This document shows, piece by piece, positions 16,623-26,726 of a DNA stretch of 64,000 nt. The notes beneath the pieces are model-generated. The model made no database searches. It was given only the letters and a program-made list of their open reading frames with translations, and had not been told where the DNA came from. The translations under genes were made by a program, and so were the position numbers. This stretch comes from Inquilinus limosus_F (GTDB taxonomy: Bacteria; Pseudomonadota; Alphaproteobacteria; DSM-16000; Inquilinaceae). The stretch covers positions 123,357 through 187,356 of the forward strand of contig NZ_JAHVDK010000014.1 in the NCBI RefSeq assembly GCF_051487185.1, written 5' to 3'. Positions within the stretch are counted from its first letter, which is position 1. Every line of letters begins with the position of its first letter.

Positions 16623-18554
16623 TCAGGCGTCGGGGTGGAAATGTCGGTAGATGACGCCAGCGACGGCTTCGCTGATGCCGTCCACCGCCTCGAGATCCTC
16701 TAGGCTGGCGCGGCTGACGGCGCGGGCCGAGCCGAAATGGAGCAGCAGCGCCTTCTTGCGCCGCGGGCCGATGCCCGGGATCTCGTCGATCGGCGAGCGG
16801 GCGATGTCGCCGGCGCGGCGGGTGCGCTGGCCGCCGATGACGAAACGGTGGGCCTCGTCACGCAGCCGTTGCAGGAAATACAGCACCGGGTCCTTCGGTT
16901 CCAGGCTGAAGGGCGGCCGGTCGGCCATGAAGAAGCGCTCGCGGCCGGCATCCCGGTCCGGCCCCTTGGCGATCGAGACCAGCGCAATCTCGGTCAGGCC
17001 GAGCTCGGCGAACACCTCGCGGGCGACGCCGAGCTGGCCCTGGCCGCCGTCGATCAGCACCAGGTCGGGCCAGCCCTCCTGCTCGCGGTCCGGGTCCTCC
17101 TTCAGCGCCCGGGCGAAGCGGCGGGTCAGCACCTCGCGCATCATCGCGTAGTCGTCGCCAGGGGTGACCGCGCCCTTGATGTTGAACTTCCGGTAGGCGG
17201 ATTTCATGAAGCCGTCCGGCCCGGCGACGATCATGGCGCCGAGCGCGTTGGTGCCGCCCAGATGGCTGTTGTCGTAGACCTCGATCCGGCGCGGCGGCGC
17301 GTCCAGGCCGAACACCCGCGCCACGCCCTCCAGCAGCACCGCCTGGGTCGCGCTCTCGGCCATGCGGCGGCCCAGCGCCTCGCGGGCGTTGTTCAGCGCA
17401 TGCTCGATCAGCCGCCGCTTGTCGCCGCGCTTCGGGACTGCGATCTCGACCTTGCGGTCGGCCTTCAGGCTCAGCGCCTCGGCCAGCAGCTCGGTCTCGG
17501 CGACCTCCTGGCTCAGCAGAACCAGCGGCGGCGGCGGGTTGGTGTCGTAGAACTGGCTCAGGAAGGCGGCCAGGATCTCGGCCGGCTCCGCCGCCTTGTC
17601 GTGGCTCGGGAAATAGGCCCGGGTGCCGTAGTTGCGGCCGCCGCGGAAGAAATAGACCTGCACGCAGCTGTGGCCGCCGGCCTCATGGATCGCCAGCGCG
17701 TCGGCGTCGCCGATGCCCTCGACATTGATGTCCTGGTGTGACTGGACATTGGTCAGGGCCCGGATGCGGTCGCGCCAGCGCGCCGCCTGCTCGAAGTCCA
17801 GCCGCTCGCTCGCTGCCATCATCTGCTCGGCGAAGCGGGCCTGCACGCCCTGGCTGCGGCCGCTCAGGAAATCGACCGCGCTCGCCGCCTGCTCGGCGTA
17901 CTGCGCCTCGCTGACATAGCCGACGCAGGGCGCGGTGCAGCGCTTGATCTGGTACTGCAGGCAGGGCCGGCTGCGGGTGGCGAACACCGAATCCGAGCAG
18001 TTGCGCAGCAGGAAGGCGCGCTGCAGGGCGGTGATGGTGCGGTTGACCGACCCGGCCGAGGCGAAGGGACCGAAGAACTGGCCGCTGGGCCCGGTCGCGC
18101 CGCGGTGCTTGGCGATGCGCGGGAAGGGGTGGTCGCCCGAGATCATGATGTGCGGGAAGGTCTTGTCGTCCCGCATCACCACGTTGTAGCGGGGCTTCAG
18201 CCGCTTGATCAGATTGGCTTCCAGCAGCAGCGCCTCGACCTCGGACCGGGTCACCACGAATTCCATGGCGGCGGTCTCGGCGATCATGCGCAGCAGGCGT
18301 GCCGGCTGCTTGCCGGTCTGGGTGTAGGCGAAGACCCGCTTCTTCAGGCTGCGCGCCTTGCCGACATAGAGCGCGTTGCCCGCCTCGTCGAGCATCCGGT
18401 ACACGCCGGGCGAGCTCGGCAGCGTGCGCAGATGCGCCTGGATCACGGCCACGCCATCGGCGATGCTGTGCGCCCGCGCCCTGGCGCGGCCCGGGGACCG
18501 CGGGCGGTCCGGCGGCGGGCTGTCCGGCGGCATGTCGGTGAGGGTGTCGCTCAT
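16623..18554 (-). CDS. uvrC: UvrABC excinuclease subunit C
   Basis: Makes the two incisions of nucleotide excision repair. I use the ATG at 18554 (643 aa); an in-frame start at 18701 would add 49 residues unlike the family. In order: GIY-YIG nuclease domain (GVYRMLDEAGNALYVGKA) near residue 50, Cys-rich insert (CSDSVF...RCTAPCVGYV), UVR motif (FEQAARWRDRIRAL), UvrC RNase H-like endonuclease domain (DNSHLGGTNALGAMIV, LVLIDGGQGQL) and C-terminal helix-hairpin-helix (IDEIPGIGPRRKKALL). No LexA box was found upstream, unlike uvrB. It heads the run to pgsA and the moa genes. Confidence 0.96.
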   Translation of the reverse strand: MSDTLTDMPPDSPPPDRPRSPGRARARAHSIADGVAVIQAHLRTLPSSPGVYRMLDEAGNALYVGKARSLKKRVFAYTQTGKQPARLLRMIAETAAMEFVVTRSEVEALLLEANLIKRLKPRYNVVMRDDKTFPHIMISGDHPFPRIAKHRGATGPSGQFFGPFASAGSVNRTITALQRAFLLRNCSDSVFATRSRPCLQYQIKRCTAPCVGYVSEAQYAEQAASAVDFLSGRSQGVQARFAEQMMAASERLDFEQAARWRDRIRALTNVQSHQDINVEGIGDADALAIHEAGGHSCVQVYFFRGGRNYGTRAYFPSHDKAAEPAEILAAFLSQFYDTNPPPPLVLLSQEVAETELLAEALSLKADRKVEIAVPKRGDKRRLIEHALNNAREALGRRMAESATQAVLLEGVARVFGLDAPPRRIEVYDNSHLGGTNALGAMIVAGPDGFMKSAYRKFNIKGAVTPGDDYAMMREVLTRRFARALKEDPDREQEGWPDLVLIDGGQGQLGVAREVFAELGLTEIALVSIAKGPDRDAGRERFFMADRPPFSLEPKDPVLYFLQRLRDEAHRFVIGGQRTRRAGDIARSPIDEIPGIGPRRKKALLLHFGSARAVSRASLEDLEAVDGISEAVAGVIYRHFHPDA

Positions 18555-19051
18555 GCGGGCAATGTCGGCCGGTCCGGGCGCGGCTTCAAGACCGGATCGT
18601 GAACGCCCGGGTGAGTCGGTGGGGCGACGTGATGACGCTTCGGTGATATCCACCGAATCTGTGGATAAGTTTGTGGGAAAGCGGCTGCGAACGACCCGCA
18701 ACCGAGGCGCCGCCTAAGTGTCACCGACGTTGCTCAAAAAATGGGCAAAAACGCTAACTCACTGAAAAACGTAGATAAATTTCAAGTCAAGCTGAAACAG
18801 AAGCATCACACACTATGTAAAGTCTCGAAAATTGCGGACTTCTCCGATTCGGATTTCGCCTGTGCACAACTCTCGGTCGTGGCGAGCCGGCGAGGCCAGG
18901 AAATCCAAGGTGATAGCGGCTATCGCAGAGCAGCCGCCCCTGCGTCGTCCGGGCGCAGGTCGGAGCATCCGCCGGTTGTCGCGGCGAGGCGCCGAGGTCA
19001 AGAGGGGTTAACGCAAATTCGAGATGATTTCGTGCAGAAGCCCACCATCGC
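18555..19051. other. 497-bp intergenic region: AT-rich core and DnaA-box-like sites
   Basis: No convincing gene is present. The stretch at about 18738-18845 is strikingly AT-rich for this genome (runs of A such as CTCAAAAAATGGGCAAAAACG). A perfect DnaA box (TTATCCACA on the minus strand) lies at 18660-18668, with weaker relatives at about 18645 and 18861-18869. The uvrC promoter must lie here, reading leftward. Confidence 0.6.
18660..18668 (-). promoter_or_regulatory. Perfect-consensus DnaA box
   Basis: TTATCCACA on the minus strand, about 106 bp upstream of the uvrC start. One perfect 9-mer is expected now and then by chance, but in GC-rich DNA it is uncommon and it lies beside an AT-rich stretch. 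Confidence 0.45.
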
Positions 19052-19854
19052 CTATTCCAACGGTACGATGCCGCGGCTGGGCTGGGCCCAGCCGAGATGC
19101 TCGCCGCCGTCGAGCGCGATCATCTGCCCGGTCATCGCCGGCGCCGACAGGATGAAGCGGATGGCGTCGCAGATCTCCTGCGGCGTGGTCGGCCGGCGCA
19201 GCGGCACGGCATCCCATTGCCGGGCGAAATGCTCGTCGCTCTGCCGGTCGCTCTTCAGCGTCGGGCCGGGGCCGATGCCGTTGACCCGGATTTGCGGCGC
19301 CAGCGCCTGGGCCAGTGTGCGGGTCAGGGTCCACAGACCGATCTTGGCGACGGTGTAGGACAGGAAATAGGGGGTCGGATTCCACACCCGCTGGTCGAGC
19401 ATGTTGATCACATTGCCCGGCCAGTCCGCCGGCAGCTCCCGCGCCAGCGCCTGGATCAGCACCAGGGGCGCGCGCAGATTGGTCTCGATATGCTCGTCCC
19501 AGCTGGCCCGCGTCGCCGTCGCCACCGTGTCCATGCGGAAAGCGGAGGCGTTGTTGACCAGCAGCGACACGGGGCCCAGCGCCGCCGCGGCCTGGGGTAT
19601 CACCGACTCGACCTGGGCCTCGTCCGCCAGGTCGGCCCGGATCGCCACCCCCTGCGCCCCGGCCGTCTCGATGTCGCGCACCGTCTGCGCCGCCTCCGCG
19701 GCGGAGCTGTTGTAAGTGATGGCGACGCGCCAGCCGTGGCCGGCGAGGTCGAGCGCGATCGCCCGGCCGATCCGCTTGGCGGCGCCGGTGACAACGGCGA
19801 CGCGTGGCATGGCCCGGCCGGTCGGGGGCAGGGGGCGTTCGACAGGCGTCATGC

Positions 19855-19858
<4 letters not shown>
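19052..19858 (-). CDS. SDR oxidoreductase of the pteridine-reductase/FolM type
   Basis: This 268-residue NAD(P)-dependent short-chain dehydrogenase has the nucleotide-binding motif TGAAKRIG near 24-31 (the Arg-containing form of pteridine reductases) and NNAS near 102. The usual catalytic Ser is replaced by Asp155. With Tyr168 and Lys172 it gives Asp-x12-Tyr-x3-Lys, the same spacing as the Asp181/Tyr194/Lys198 set of Leishmania PTR1. The segment VNGIGPGPTL also fits FolM-like enzymes. A dihydropteridine or dihydromonapterin reductase role is therefore likely, but untested. Its start overlaps the uvrB stop by 4 bp, so it is translated from the SOS-type uvrB transcript. Confidence 0.85.
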
Positions 19859-22077
<2,219 letters not shown>

Positions 22078-22153
22078 GTCGACACTATCGGTCCGGCAAG
22101 GGCGGAGGGGAAGGGCCACCGGCGACGCGGAACGCAGAAGGGCTGAGGCAGTG

Positions 22154-22182
22154 ATAGGAACATAGAGGGAACAAGACGTCAA
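22154..22182 (-). promoter_or_regulatory. uvrB promoter
   Basis: On the minus strand TTGACG (22177-22182) and TCCTAT (22154-22159) are separated by 17 nt, a standard sigma-70-type spacing. The site is about 77 bp upstream of the uvrB ATG and has the LexA box between its two hexamers. Confidence 0.65.
22158..22172 (-). promoter_or_regulatory. Alphaproteobacterial LexA (SOS) box
   Basis: GTTCCCTCTATGTTC on the minus strand is an exact GTTC-N7-GTTC direct repeat, the LexA operator of alphaproteobacteria. It lies within the uvrB core promoter, so LexA binding would block RNA polymerase. Confidence 0.85.
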
Positions 22183-22257
22183 GCGGGCTCGCCGGCTCTG
22201 CGCGCCGCGCGCTTGACAGCAACCGGCGGCGGCTCGTATCCAGGCAGTAATTTACTT

Positions 22258-22269
22258 AACCAATCGGTT
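22258..22269. promoter_or_regulatory. TetR-type operator-like palindrome before the DHA2 exporter
   Basis: AACCAATCGGTT has complementary 4-bp arms (AACC/GGTT) in an AT-rich context just before the ATG at 22279, resembling TetR-family operators. A TTGACA lies upstream at 22213-22218. No TetR gene is adjacent. Confidence 0.35.
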
Positions 22270-22278
22270 TATTCAACC

Positions 22279-23835
22279 ATGCCGGAGGAACTGCCCGATA
22301 CCCTCGCCTCCGGGCCGAGGGCGACCCGCCGCGAGTGGATCGGGCTGGCGGTGATCGCGCTGCCCTGCCTGCTCTATTCGATGGACCTGACGGTGCTGAA
22401 CCTGGCGGTGCCGACGCTGACCGCCGACCTCAGGCCCAGCGCGGCGCAGCTGCTGTGGATCGTCGACATCTACGGCTTCCTGGTGGCGGGGTCGCTGATC
22501 ACCATGGGCACGCTGGGGGACCGGATCGGCCGCCGCAAGCTCCTGATGATCGGCGCCGCGGTGTTCGGCGCCGCCTCGCTGCTGGCCGCCTTCGCGAACA
22601 CGGCCGAGACGCTGATTGCCGCCCGGGCTCTGCTCGGCGTCGCCGGGGCTACGGTGGCGCCGTCGACGCTGTCGCTGATCCGGAACATGTTCCACGACCC
22701 GCAGCAGCGCACCTTCGCCATCAGCGTCTGGATCACCAGCTACTCGGTCGGCGGCGCCGTCGGCCCGCTGCTCGGCGGCCTGATGCTGCAGCATTTCTGG
22801 TGGGGCTCGGTGTTCCTGCTGGCGGTGCCGGTGATGGTGCTGCTGCTGATCGTCGCCCCGATCCTGCTGCCGGAATACCGCGACCCGCAGGCAGGCCGGC
22901 TGGACCTGGCCAGCGCGGCCCTGTCGCTGGTGGCGGTGCTGGCCGCGATCTACGGCGTCAAGATGCTGGCCGAGCACGGGCCCAGCTGGCCGCCGCTGCT
23001 GTGGATCCTGGCCGGCCTCGCCGTCGGAACCGTGTTCATCCGCCGGCAGGCCCGTCTCGCCGACCCGCTGATCGACCTGCGCCTGTTCCGGTCGCCGGCT
23101 TTCGGCGCGGCGCTGGCGGTCAATGTGCTGGGCCTGTTCGCCGTGTTCGGCACCTTCCTGTTCGTGGCGCAGTATCTGCAGCTGGTGCTGGGGCTGTCGC
23201 CGCTGGAAGCCGGGCTGTGGACGCTGCCCTCGTCGCTGGCCTTCGTCGCGGGGTCGATGCTGACCCCGATGGCCCTGCGCCGGACCCGGCCGGTGGTGCT
23301 GATGGCCGGCGGGCTGCTGGTCGCGGCGCTCGGCTTCCTGGCGCTGACGCTGGTCGACCACGTCTCTGGGCCGGCGCTGCTGGCCGGCGCGGCTGTGGTC
23401 TTCGCCACCGGGCTGTCGCCGGTGTTCACGCTGACCACCGACCTGATCGTCGGCGCCGCGCCGCCGGAGCGGGCCGGGTCGGCCGCCGCGATCTCCGAGA
23501 CCGGGGCCGAATTCGGCGGCGCCCTGGGCATCGCCGTGCTCGGCTGCATTGCCACCGCGCTCTATCGCGGCGTGATGGTCGACAGCGTTCCGGCCGGCGT
23601 GCCGCCCGAGGCGGCCGATGCGGCCCGGGCGACGCTGGGCGGTGCGCTGGCGGCGGCGCAGGACCTGCCGGGTGACACCGGCCGGGCGTTGGCCGATACG
23701 GCGCGCGGCGCCTTCACCCACGCCTTCGGCCTGGCCGCTCTGGTCAGCGCGGTGATCGCACTCGCCGCTGCTGCCCTGACCGCCACGGTGCTGCGGCGGC
23801 CGCCGCAGAGCGCCGAAGTCCCGGCGGCGGATTAG
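22279..23835 (+). CDS. DHA2-family (EmrB/QacA-like) MFS drug exporter
   Basis: This 518-residue, 14-TM drug:H+ antiporter has an Asp in the first helix (LYSMDLTVLNLAVPTL), motif A (GTLGDRIGRRKLLMIG) and motif C (SYSVGGAVGPLLGG). These are hallmarks of the QacA/SmvA group, which exports cationic antiseptics and dyes; the actual substrate is unknown. The ATG at 22279 is chosen from the family N-terminus; no clear SD is visible. It is divergent from uvrB, and its stop overlaps that of the convergent dus gene. Confidence 0.9.
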   Translation: MPEELPDTLASGPRATRREWIGLAVIALPCLLYSMDLTVLNLAVPTLTADLRPSAAQLLWIVDIYGFLVAGSLITMGTLGDRIGRRKLLMIGAAVFGAASLLAAFANTAETLIAARALLGVAGATVAPSTLSLIRNMFHDPQQRTFAISVWITSYSVGGAVGPLLGGLMLQHFWWGSVFLLAVPVMVLLLIVAPILLPEYRDPQAGRLDLASAALSLVAVLAAIYGVKMLAEHGPSWPPLLWILAGLAVGTVFIRRQARLADPLIDLRLFRSPAFGAALAVNVLGLFAVFGTFLFVAQYLQLVLGLSPLEAGLWTLPSSLAFVAGSMLTPMALRRTRPVVLMAGGLLVAALGFLALTLVDHVSGPALLAGAAVVFATGLSPVFTLTTDLIVGAAPPERAGSAAAISETGAEFGGALGIAVLGCIATALYRGVMVDSVPAGVPPEAADAARATLGGALAAAQDLPGDTGRALADTARGAFTHAFGLAALVSAVIALAAAALTATVLRRPPQSAEVPAAD

Positions 23836-24848
23836 GCCGCCAGCCGATGCCCGGGGCCGGTCCACAGCGTGGCCAGGCCGGCCTCGACCTCGGCCGGGGA
23901 GTCGGTCTGGCACAGCACGCGGCGGGCCTCGCGCCGGTCCTCGGCGGCGACCGGCCAGGGCGCCGCCTCGATATAGGCGGCCAGATGCTTGCGGAACACG
24001 CGCAGCCCGTGATGATCGCCGTAGAAGGCCAGCGTCTCCCGGAAATGCTGCAGGGCGACGATCAGCCGTTCCTCCGCGTCCGGACCGGCGGCGCCGTCGG
24101 CCTCCGGCCGGTCGAGCGCCGCCTCGATCGCGGCAGCGATCCAGGGCTTGCCGGTGACGCCGCGGCCGACCATCACCCCGTCGGCGCCGGATTGCGTGAG
24201 GGCCTCGCGCGCGGTGGCGCCGTCGACGATGTCGCCGTTGACGATCACCGGCACCGGCACCGCCTGCTTCACCGCCCGCACCGCGGCCCAGTCGGCGGTG
24301 CCCTTGTAGAACTGGCAGCGGGTACGGCCATGCACCGTCACGGCCCGGGCACCGGCGGCGACGCAGCGGCGGGCGAAGTCCGGCGCGTTGCGGCTGAGAT
24401 CGTCCCAGCCCAGCCGGATCTTGACCGTGACCGGCACGTCCACCGCCTCGGCCGCGGCCGCCACCAGCCGCTCGGCCCGGTCCGGGTCGCGCATCAGGGC
24501 GGAGCCGGACTGCACCCCGGTCACCTCGCGCGCCGGGCAGCCGAAATTCAGGTCGATGATCTGCGCCCCGGCGGCCGCGGCCAGCCGGGCGCCCTCGGCC
24601 ACCGCGCCGGGGTCATGGCCGATCAGCTGCACCACCATCAGCGGCAGGCCGTCGCCGACCGCGGCGCGGCGCACCACGTCGGGCCGGCCGCGGGCGAATT
24701 CGGCGCAGGCCACCATCTCGGTCGAGACATAGGCCGCCCCCAGCCGCGACGCGGCGCGGCGGAACGGCAGGTCGGACACCCCGGTCATCGGGGCGATCCA
24801 GACCCGTCCGGGAACCGCGACGGAACCGATGGTCAGGGCTTCGGGCAT
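23832..24848 (-). CDS. dusB: tRNA-dihydrouridine synthase (DusB/NifR3 type)
   Basis: FMN enzyme that reduces uridines in tRNA D-loops. It has 338 residues with an N-terminal WIAPMTGVSDLPFRR, proton donor Cys104 in DLNFGCPAREVTG, KIRLGW near 144, the VHGRTRCQFYKG segment and VNGDI. These are DusB/NifR3-type features. In many alphaproteobacteria nifR3 precedes ntrB; here it stands alone and may be a second copy, so the DusB versus other Dus subfamily call is less sure than the enzyme class. Confidence 0.9.
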   Translation of the reverse strand: MPEALTIGSVAVPGRVWIAPMTGVSDLPFRRAASRLGAAYVSTEMVACAEFARGRPDVVRRAAVGDGLPLMVVQLIGHDPGAVAEGARLAAAAGAQIIDLNFGCPAREVTGVQSGSALMRDPDRAERLVAAAAEAVDVPVTVKIRLGWDDLSRNAPDFARRCVAAGARAVTVHGRTRCQFYKGTADWAAVRAVKQAVPVPVIVNGDIVDGATAREALTQSGADGVMVGRGVTGKPWIAAAIEAALDRPEADGAAGPDAEERLIVALQHFRETLAFYGDHHGLRVFRKHLAAYIEAAPWPVAAEDRREARRVLCQTDSPAEVEAGLATLWTGPGHRLAA

Positions 24849-24991
24849 GGCAGGCGCAACTGGTTTCGCCGCTTATCTAGGCCCGCGGCGGGCCGGCGTA
24901 AACCGCCGCGGCCGCAACCCTGCCGGCCACGTCGATTCCGGGCTTCCCGAAACGACAAGCCTGCATCCACACTGGCAGCCGGGAGGACCCC

Positions 24992-25351
24992 ATGAAGTAT
25001 CTCTGCCTGGTCTATATGGAGCAGCGAACCCTGGACGCGATGTCGCCCGACGAGCTCGACGCGCTGGTCCGCGAATCCATGGCCAATGACGAGGAGATGC
25101 GCCGCCGCGGCCAGTTCGTCGCCGCCCAGGCGCTGCAGCCGACCAGCGCCGCCACCACCCTGCGGATCCGCGGCGGCCGGGTCATCACCAGCGACGGCCC
25201 CTTCGCCGAGACCAAGGAGTTTCTCTCCGGCTTCATCATGATCGAGGCGCGGGACCTGAATGAGGCGCTGCAGCTCGCCGCCAACATCCCGATGGCGCGG
25301 ATGGGCAGCATCGAGGTGCGGCCGGTCTGGGAGCACTGCGGCGGTTCATGA
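24992..25351 (+). CDS. YCII/DGPF-domain protein, partner of ECF42 sigma
   Basis: This 119-residue protein of the YCII-related fold carries the SDGPFAETKE motif near 63-72 that names the DGPF family. GGGAGG lies before the ATG. Its last 4 bp overlap the start of the following sigma gene (ATGA). DGPF proteins are the conserved genomic partners and usual targets of ECF42 sigma factors. Their biochemical activity is not established. Confidence 0.92.
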   Translation: MKYLCLVYMEQRTLDAMSPDELDALVRESMANDEEMRRRGQFVAAQALQPTSAATTLRIRGGRVITSDGPFAETKEFLSGFIMIEARDLNEALQLAANIPMARMGSIEVRPVWEHCGGS

Positions 25352-26592
25352 CCGCGGATCCGGGGATGCAGCGGACGATCGAGGCCGTCTACCGGGCGGA
25401 ATCGCGCCGCGTGCTGGCCACGCTGATCCGCCTGCTCGGCGACTTCACCTTGGCCGAGGAGGCGCTGCACGACGCCTTCCGGGCGGCGGCGGAGCAGTGG
25501 CCGCGTGACGGCATCCCTGCCAATCCGCGGGCCTGGCTGGTCTCCTCCGGCCGGTTCAAGGCGATCGACGGGCTGCGCCGCCGCACCCGCCTTGACGCGG
25601 CGCGGGCCGAGCTGGCGAAGCATCTCGAGGAGGCGGAGGACCCGCATGAGCACGAGCGCGAGGAGATCGAGGACGACCGGCTGCGGCTGATCTTCACCTG
25701 CTGCCATCCCGCCCTGGCGCCCGAGGCCCGGATGGCGCTGACCTTGCGCGAGATGTGCGGCCTGACCACGGAGGAGATCGCCCACGCCTTCCTGGCCGCG
25801 CCGACTACGGTGGCGCAGCGCATCGTCCGGGCCAAGGCCAAGATCCGCGACGCCCGCATCCCCTACCAGGTGCCCCCGAAGACCGAGCTGCCGGACCGGT
25901 TGGACAGCGTGCTGCAGGTCATCTACCTGGTGTTCAACGAGGGCTATCTGGCGTCCTCCGGCGCCGACCTGACCCGGCCCGACCTGTCGGGCGAGGCGAT
26001 CCGTCTGGGCCGCCTGCTGGTCGAGCTGCTGCCGGAGCCGGAGGCGATCGGCCTTCTGGCGCTGATGCTGCTGCAGGAATCCCGCCGCGCCGCCCGCAGC
26101 TCCCCGACCGGCGACCTGGTGCTGCTCGCTGACCAGGACCGCAGCCTGTGGAACCGGGCGCAGATCGCGGAGGGGACGGCGCTGGTGCGGCGGGCGCTGT
26201 CAGGCCGGGAGGTGGGGGCCTATGCGCTGCAGGCGGCGATCGCGGCGGTGCATTCGGAGGCGCCGGGTGCCGCGTCGACCGACTGGGCCGAGATCGTCGC
26301 GCTTTACGACCTGCTGCTGCGGGCCGACCCGTCGCCGGTGGTGGCGCTGAACCGGGCGGTGGCGGTGGCGATGCGCGACGGTCCGGCGGCGGGGCTGGCC
26401 CTGATCGACGCGATCCTGGCGCATGGCCATCTCGGCGGCTACCGCCTGGCCCACGCCGCCCGCGCCGACCTGCTGCGCCGCCTGGGCCGGGCGGCCGAAG
26501 CCCGCGCCGCCTATGAGCGGGCGCTGGGCCTGACGCAGCAGGAGTCGGAGCGGAGATTCCTGCTGCGGAGATTGGAGGAGTTGGAAACGTAG
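25348..26592 (+). CDS. ECF42-type RNA polymerase sigma factor with C-terminal extension
   Basis: At 414 residues it is about twice the usual ECF length. Region 2 lies at about 10-85 (FTLAEEALHDAFRAAAEQWP, NPRAWLVSSGRFKAIDGLRRR) and region 4 at about 125-180 (LTLREMCGLTTEEIAHAFLAAPTTVAQRIVRAKAKIRDA). The rest is the long DUF6596/TPR-like C-terminal domain (VFNEGYLASSG, VALNRAVAVAM, AAYERALGL), which in this group replaces an anti-sigma factor. It is translationally coupled to the DGPF gene. No anti-sigma gene is nearby. Confidence 0.93.
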   Translation: MTADPGMQRTIEAVYRAESRRVLATLIRLLGDFTLAEEALHDAFRAAAEQWPRDGIPANPRAWLVSSGRFKAIDGLRRRTRLDAARAELAKHLEEAEDPHEHEREEIEDDRLRLIFTCCHPALAPEARMALTLREMCGLTTEEIAHAFLAAPTTVAQRIVRAKAKIRDARIPYQVPPKTELPDRLDSVLQVIYLVFNEGYLASSGADLTRPDLSGEAIRLGRLLVELLPEPEAIGLLALMLLQESRRAARSSPTGDLVLLADQDRSLWNRAQIAEGTALVRRALSGREVGAYALQAAIAAVHSEAPGAASTDWAEIVALYDLLLRADPSPVVALNRAVAVAMRDGPAAGLALIDAILAHGHLGGYRLAHAARADLLRRLGRAAEARAAYERALGLTQQESERRFLLRRLEELET

Positions 26593-26624
26593 GTTGGAGG
26601 AGGAGAACTCCTCCCGACCCGCAC

Positions 26625-26711
26625 CATCATTGCGAGGAGGCGAAGCCGACGAAGCAATCCACGGGCCAACGCGAGCCGCCCTGGATTGCTTCGCTTCGCT
26701 CGCAATGACGG
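26625..26711. repeat. Interspersed palindromic repeat, copy 2
   Basis: Runs from CATCATTGCGAGGAGGCGA to TCGCTCGCAATGACGG, with inner GAAGCAATCCA and TGGATTGCTTCG arms. It is the best conserved copy in the window, and sits between the ECF42 gene and the convergent nuclease gene. Confidence 0.88.
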
Positions 26712-26726
26712 GGAGGGAGGCCGGCC

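Noticed and set aside
18555..18701. UvrC start at 18701
   Set aside because: The added 49 residues are Ser/Arg/Pro-rich, unlike the family. The ATG at 18554 gives the expected length, with the GIY-YIG domain near residue 50.
18555..19051. Chromosomal replication origin
   Set aside because: Only one perfect DnaA box, no cluster, and none of the genes that usually flank alphaproteobacterial origins.
18741..19358. Plus-strand open frame over the AT-rich region and the SDR gene
   Set aside because: It crosses the end of a well-supported gene on the other strand and has no recognisable domain.
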